DNA from: Candidatus Altimarinota bacterium
GTDB taxonomy: Bacteria > Patescibacteriota > Gracilibacteria > UBA1369 > LOWO2-01-FULL-3
Assembly (NCBI GenBank): GCA_029939035.1
Contig: JAOZTS010000044.1
Span: 1-8,891 of the forward strand
Length of the DNA: 8,891 nucleotides
Direction: 5' to 3'
Position 1 is the first letter of the stretch. Every line of letters begins with the position of its first letter. Under the pieces are notes generated by a model. It was given only the letters and a program-made list of their open reading frames with translations. It was not told the DNA's origin and ran no database searches. The translations under genes were made by a program, and so were the position numbers. This document shows positions 6,877-8,891 of the stretch, piece after piece.

Positions 6877-6890
6877 GTCCCTTGCGGGAC
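6877..6890 (-). other. Hairpin with GCAA tetraloop in the trpS leader
   Basis: On the - strand GTCCC-GCAA-GGGAC forms a perfect 5-bp stem with a GNRA-class loop, ending 11 bases before the trpS ATG. Its GGGA arm can instead pair with TCCC directly before the ATG (outer limits 6866 and 6881 on the + strand), so two exclusive hairpins are possible. The stems are short and no ligand or tRNA-binding element such as a T-box is recognisable, so a regulatory role is speculative. Confidence 0.35.
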
Positions 6891-6907
6891 GGTTATTTTG
6901 TAGTATG

Positions 6908-6926
6908 GCTGCCGCTTCGCGTCAGC
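6908..6926 (-). other. Imperfect hairpin across the priA stop codon
   Basis: GCTG-A-CGC-GAA-GCG-G-CAGC on the - strand can form a seven-pair stem interrupted by one A/G mismatch, with a three-base loop. It includes the priA TGA (6922-6924). No T-run follows, so it is not a standard intrinsic terminator. It might be a processing or stability element at the priA 3' end. It is markedly GC-rich for this window. Confidence 0.3.
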
Positions 6927-8891
6927 TGGTAGTTATTGGATCGATATCTATTTTGATTCCGGGGTCTATTATATCTTCTTTTTCAAGTTTTTCTAATAGA
7001 TTGTGGATTTTGTTGTCTAGAGTTTTGGATTTGATTAAGATTATGTATCTATATTTGCCTCGAAGTCGTGCAATGTATGCTGGATAAATGTTTATTTCTA
7101 GATCATCTGCGGAATTTTGCTCTCTGGCGATTTTCCAAAGGTTTCTTTCCAGTTGGTCTGCGCGATTTTTGCATTTTTGTAGTGATTTTTCCTCTACTAT
7201 GATTTTTGTGAGCTTTCCGAATGGGGGATATGAGAGAAGTTTGCGTTGAGTTCGTTCAAAGTTGAAGAATTCTGTGTAATTGTTTGATTTTGCGTGGAGT
7301 AGAGCAGTGTTTTCAGGTGAATAGGTTTGGATTATTACTTTTCCTGGTTCTTTGCCTCGCCCAGCGCGTCCAGAAACTTGTGTCATTAGTTGAAAGTTTC
7401 TTTCTGTGGTACGGAAGTCAGGAATATTTAGTCCGATGTCAGAAAGTACAACACCTACGAGGTTTACTTTAGGTAGGTGCAAACCTTTGGCTATCATCTG
7501 TGTTCCGATGAGGATGTCTGCTTCGTGATTTTTGAATGCTTTGTAGATGTCGTGGAAGCCATGTTTTGTTGAAGTTGTGTCCTTGTCTGCTCTGAGTGTG
7601 CGGGCCTGTGGGAATTCTTTTTTTACCTCTGATTCTATTCTTTGTGTTCCAATACCTAGGAATTTTATGTTAATGCCCTTGCAGTTTGGGCATGTTGTCG
7701 GGGGTGGTGTGATTTTTCCGCAGTGATGGCAGATTAGAGATGGGTTTTGTAGTGTTTTAGAATGATATGTCATTGGTAGTTCACAAGAGTTGCATTCAAC
7801 TTTGAATCCGCAATCTCTGCAGACTATTGATGAGGCAGAGCCTCTTCTGTTTAGGAAAAGAATGGCTTGTTGTTTGCTTTCTAAGGTTTTTATTAATTCT
7901 TCTCTTAATCTGTCTGAAAATATTGAGTAGTTTCCTTTTTGGAATTCTTCTCGGAGGTCAACAAGTTCTATTTCCGGTAGCGTTCTATTTCCTATCCTAT
8001 TCTGGAGTTTGATTGTTGAATCTTTTAGTATTTCTGCTGTTTCTACTGAGGGAGTTGCGGAGCCTAGAACAATTTTTGTGTTCTTTGAGAATTGTTGAAT
8101 TTTTTCTGCGACTTTGTGTGTTGTGTATCTTGGAGAATTGTCTTGTTTGTATGAGTGCTCGTGCTCTTCGTCGATTATAATTAGATCGAGAGATTGGAAT
8201 GGTGCAAAGATTGCCGATCTAGAACCTATGATTAATTTGGCTTCGTTTTTCCAGATCGATTCCCATGCTCTGTATCTTTCTCCTTCTGACAGTTTACTGT
8301 TTATAACTGTAGCTGTGATTCCGGTTGATTGTTCAAAATAATTGATCATTTGTGGTGTGAGGGAAATTTCTGGGACTAAGAACAGAACTTGCTTGTTTTT
8401 CTTGATGCTTTCTTTCGCAATTCGTGAATATACTTCGGTTTTGCCAGATCCGGTTACTCCGTGTATTAAAAAATTGTTCTTTTTGCTTTTGAGTATGGTG
8501 TCGACGGCATTTTGTTGTTCCTCTGTTAATTTTAGCTTCTCCGATCTAATAATTTGATCAGCTTTTTTGGCTTTGGACCTGACTTCCTTTCTATCAAGGT
8601 TTCTTTTTGGAATGAATAGCTTCAATACTTTGAATAAAGGAGCAAAGTAGTATTTTGACATCCAATTTATAATTTCGATCTGGTTTTCGCTTAGGAGGGG
8701 AGTGGGCTCTGCGATTTTAGCCATTAGAGTTTTAAAAGAAGGCTTTTTGTCGCTGATAGTCCAAATAACCCCACTTTTCTCTTTGCCTCTCATCTTCACT
8801 TTCACGGCTTGTCCGATCTTAGCTTCATTTGGGACTTCGTAGGTTAAAGTGTCTTTCTCTCCTACTTTTTGTTGGAATAGAATTTCTCCGT
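6922..8891 (-). CDS. priA: Primosomal replication-restart helicase PriA, N-terminus cut by the window edge
   Basis: PriA recognises abandoned replication forks, unwinds the lagging arm and starts reloading of the replicative helicase. The frame stays open to the window end: 28 codons before the GTG at 8803-8805 encode recognisable N-terminal DNA-binding-domain sequence (LTYEVPNEAKIGQAVKVKMR), so that GTG is internal and the true start is outside, probably only slightly. Numbering from the GTG, Walker A is GVTGSGKT (116-123) and the DEAH-type box is DEEH (212-215). Four Cys pairs (329/332, 338/341, 359/362, 372/375) form the two zinc sites inside the helicase core. GTQMIAKG (434-441) and QVSGRAGRG (476-484) are the late helicase motifs. 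About 655 residues are visible, shorter than E. coli PriA (732). The protein ends at DIDPITTS, where the family normally ends. It is the first - strand gene and is followed by trpS. Confidence 0.96.
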   Translation of the reverse strand, partial: GEILFQQKVGEKDTLTYEVPNEAKIGQAVKVKMRGKEKSGVIWTISDKKPSFKTLMAKIAEPTPLLSENQIEIINWMSKYYFAPLFKVLKLFIPKRNLDRKEVRSKAKKADQIIRSEKLKLTEEQQNAVDTILKSKKNNFLIHGVTGSGKTEVYSRIAKESIKKNKQVLFLVPEISLTPQMINYFEQSTGITATVINSKLSEGERYRAWESIWKNEAKLIIGSRSAIFAPFQSLDLIIIDEEHEHSYKQDNSPRYTTHKVAEKIQQFSKNTKIVLGSATPSVETAEILKDSTIKLQNRIGNRTLPEIELVDLREEFQKGNYSIFSDRLREELIKTLESKQQAILFLNRRGSASSIVCRDCGFKVECNSCELPMTYHSKTLQNPSLICHHCGKITPPPTTCPNCKGINIKFLGIGTQRIESEVKKEFPQARTLRADKDTTSTKHGFHDIYKAFKNHEADILIGTQMIAKGLHLPKVNLVGVVLSDIGLNIPDFRTTERNFQLMTQVSGRAGRGKEPGKVIIQTYSPENTALLHAKSNNYTEFFNFERTQRKLLSYPPFGKLTKIIVEEKSLQKCKNRADQLERNLWKIAREQNSADDLEINIYPAYIARLRGKYRYIILIKSKTLDNKIHNLLEKLEKEDIIDPGIKIDIDPITTS

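Noticed and set aside
6866..6921. T-box riboswitch controlling trpS
   Set aside because: The 56-base spacer is far too short and lacks a specifier stem-loop and the T-box sequence.
8803..8805. GTG as the true start of priA
   Set aside because: The frame is open upstream to the window edge, and those 28 codons encode recognisable PriA N-terminal sequence, so the gene continues beyond the window.
1..8891. UGA recoded as glycine (code 25), as in some Patescibacteria
   Set aside because: trpS and priA both end at TGA exactly where their families end, and no in-frame TGA occurs inside any conserved gene here. Reading through the trpS TGA meets a TAA two codons later.
1..8891. tRNA or rRNA genes, CRISPR arrays, insertion sequences, integration sites
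   Set aside because: Coding sequence fills nearly all of the window; the longest gap is 80 bases. I saw no cloverleaf, regularly spaced repeats, transposase or long terminal repeats.

Overview
The window is AT-rich bacterial chromosome, nearly fully coding, with nine protein genes and no RNA gene, mobile element or CRISPR array that I can see. All nine genes end at ordinary stops (TAA four times, TAG three, TGA two), and no in-frame TGA occurs inside the conserved genes, so the standard bacterial code applies. Compact gene packing, weak or absent Shine-Dalgarno sequences, a short PriA, and divergent membrane proteins with no obvious named relatives would fit a Patescibacteria/CPR-type genome that does not use the UGA=Gly code. 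This placement is an inference, held at moderate to low confidence.

Layout. At the left edge, on the + strand, lie the 3' end of a primary sigma factor gene (1-291) and greA (331-876), separated by a 39-base spacer with a small hairpin. A convergent junction (877-947) holds two hairpins, one followed by a T-run that could terminate greA. Everything to the right is on the - strand. In transcription order from the right edge it reads: priA (6922-8891, 5' end outside the window), trpS (5897-6865), a membrane-anchored or secreted C39-like cysteine peptidase (5292-5900, overlapping trpS by ATGA), pyrG (3592-5211), a 456-residue coiled-coil membrane protein (2182-3552), an Lgt-family membrane protein (1364-2179) and a 142-residue basic membrane protein (948-1376).

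The housekeeping part covers replication restart (PriA), tryptophanyl-tRNA synthesis, CTP synthesis, transcription initiation and transcript-cleavage rescue of RNA polymerase. These genes look intact in all the motifs I could check.

The unusual part is the tightly packed three-gene membrane cluster at 948-3552. Its first protein carries two tandem copies of what looks like the small N-terminal domain of GspF/PilC (type II secretion / type IV pilus platform proteins), but the recognisable platform domain is missing and is replaced by a coiled coil and about three C-terminal membrane helices. Its second protein aligns without gaps to the core of prolipoprotein diacylglyceryl transferase, yet lacks nearly all residues known to be needed for catalysis in E. 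coli. Its third is a small membrane protein with a lysine-rich tail. Two-base spacing and a 13-base overlap suggest co-expression. A surface or envelope function unrelated to normal lipoprotein lipidation is a reasonable hypothesis, and this is the best candidate in the window for something undescribed.
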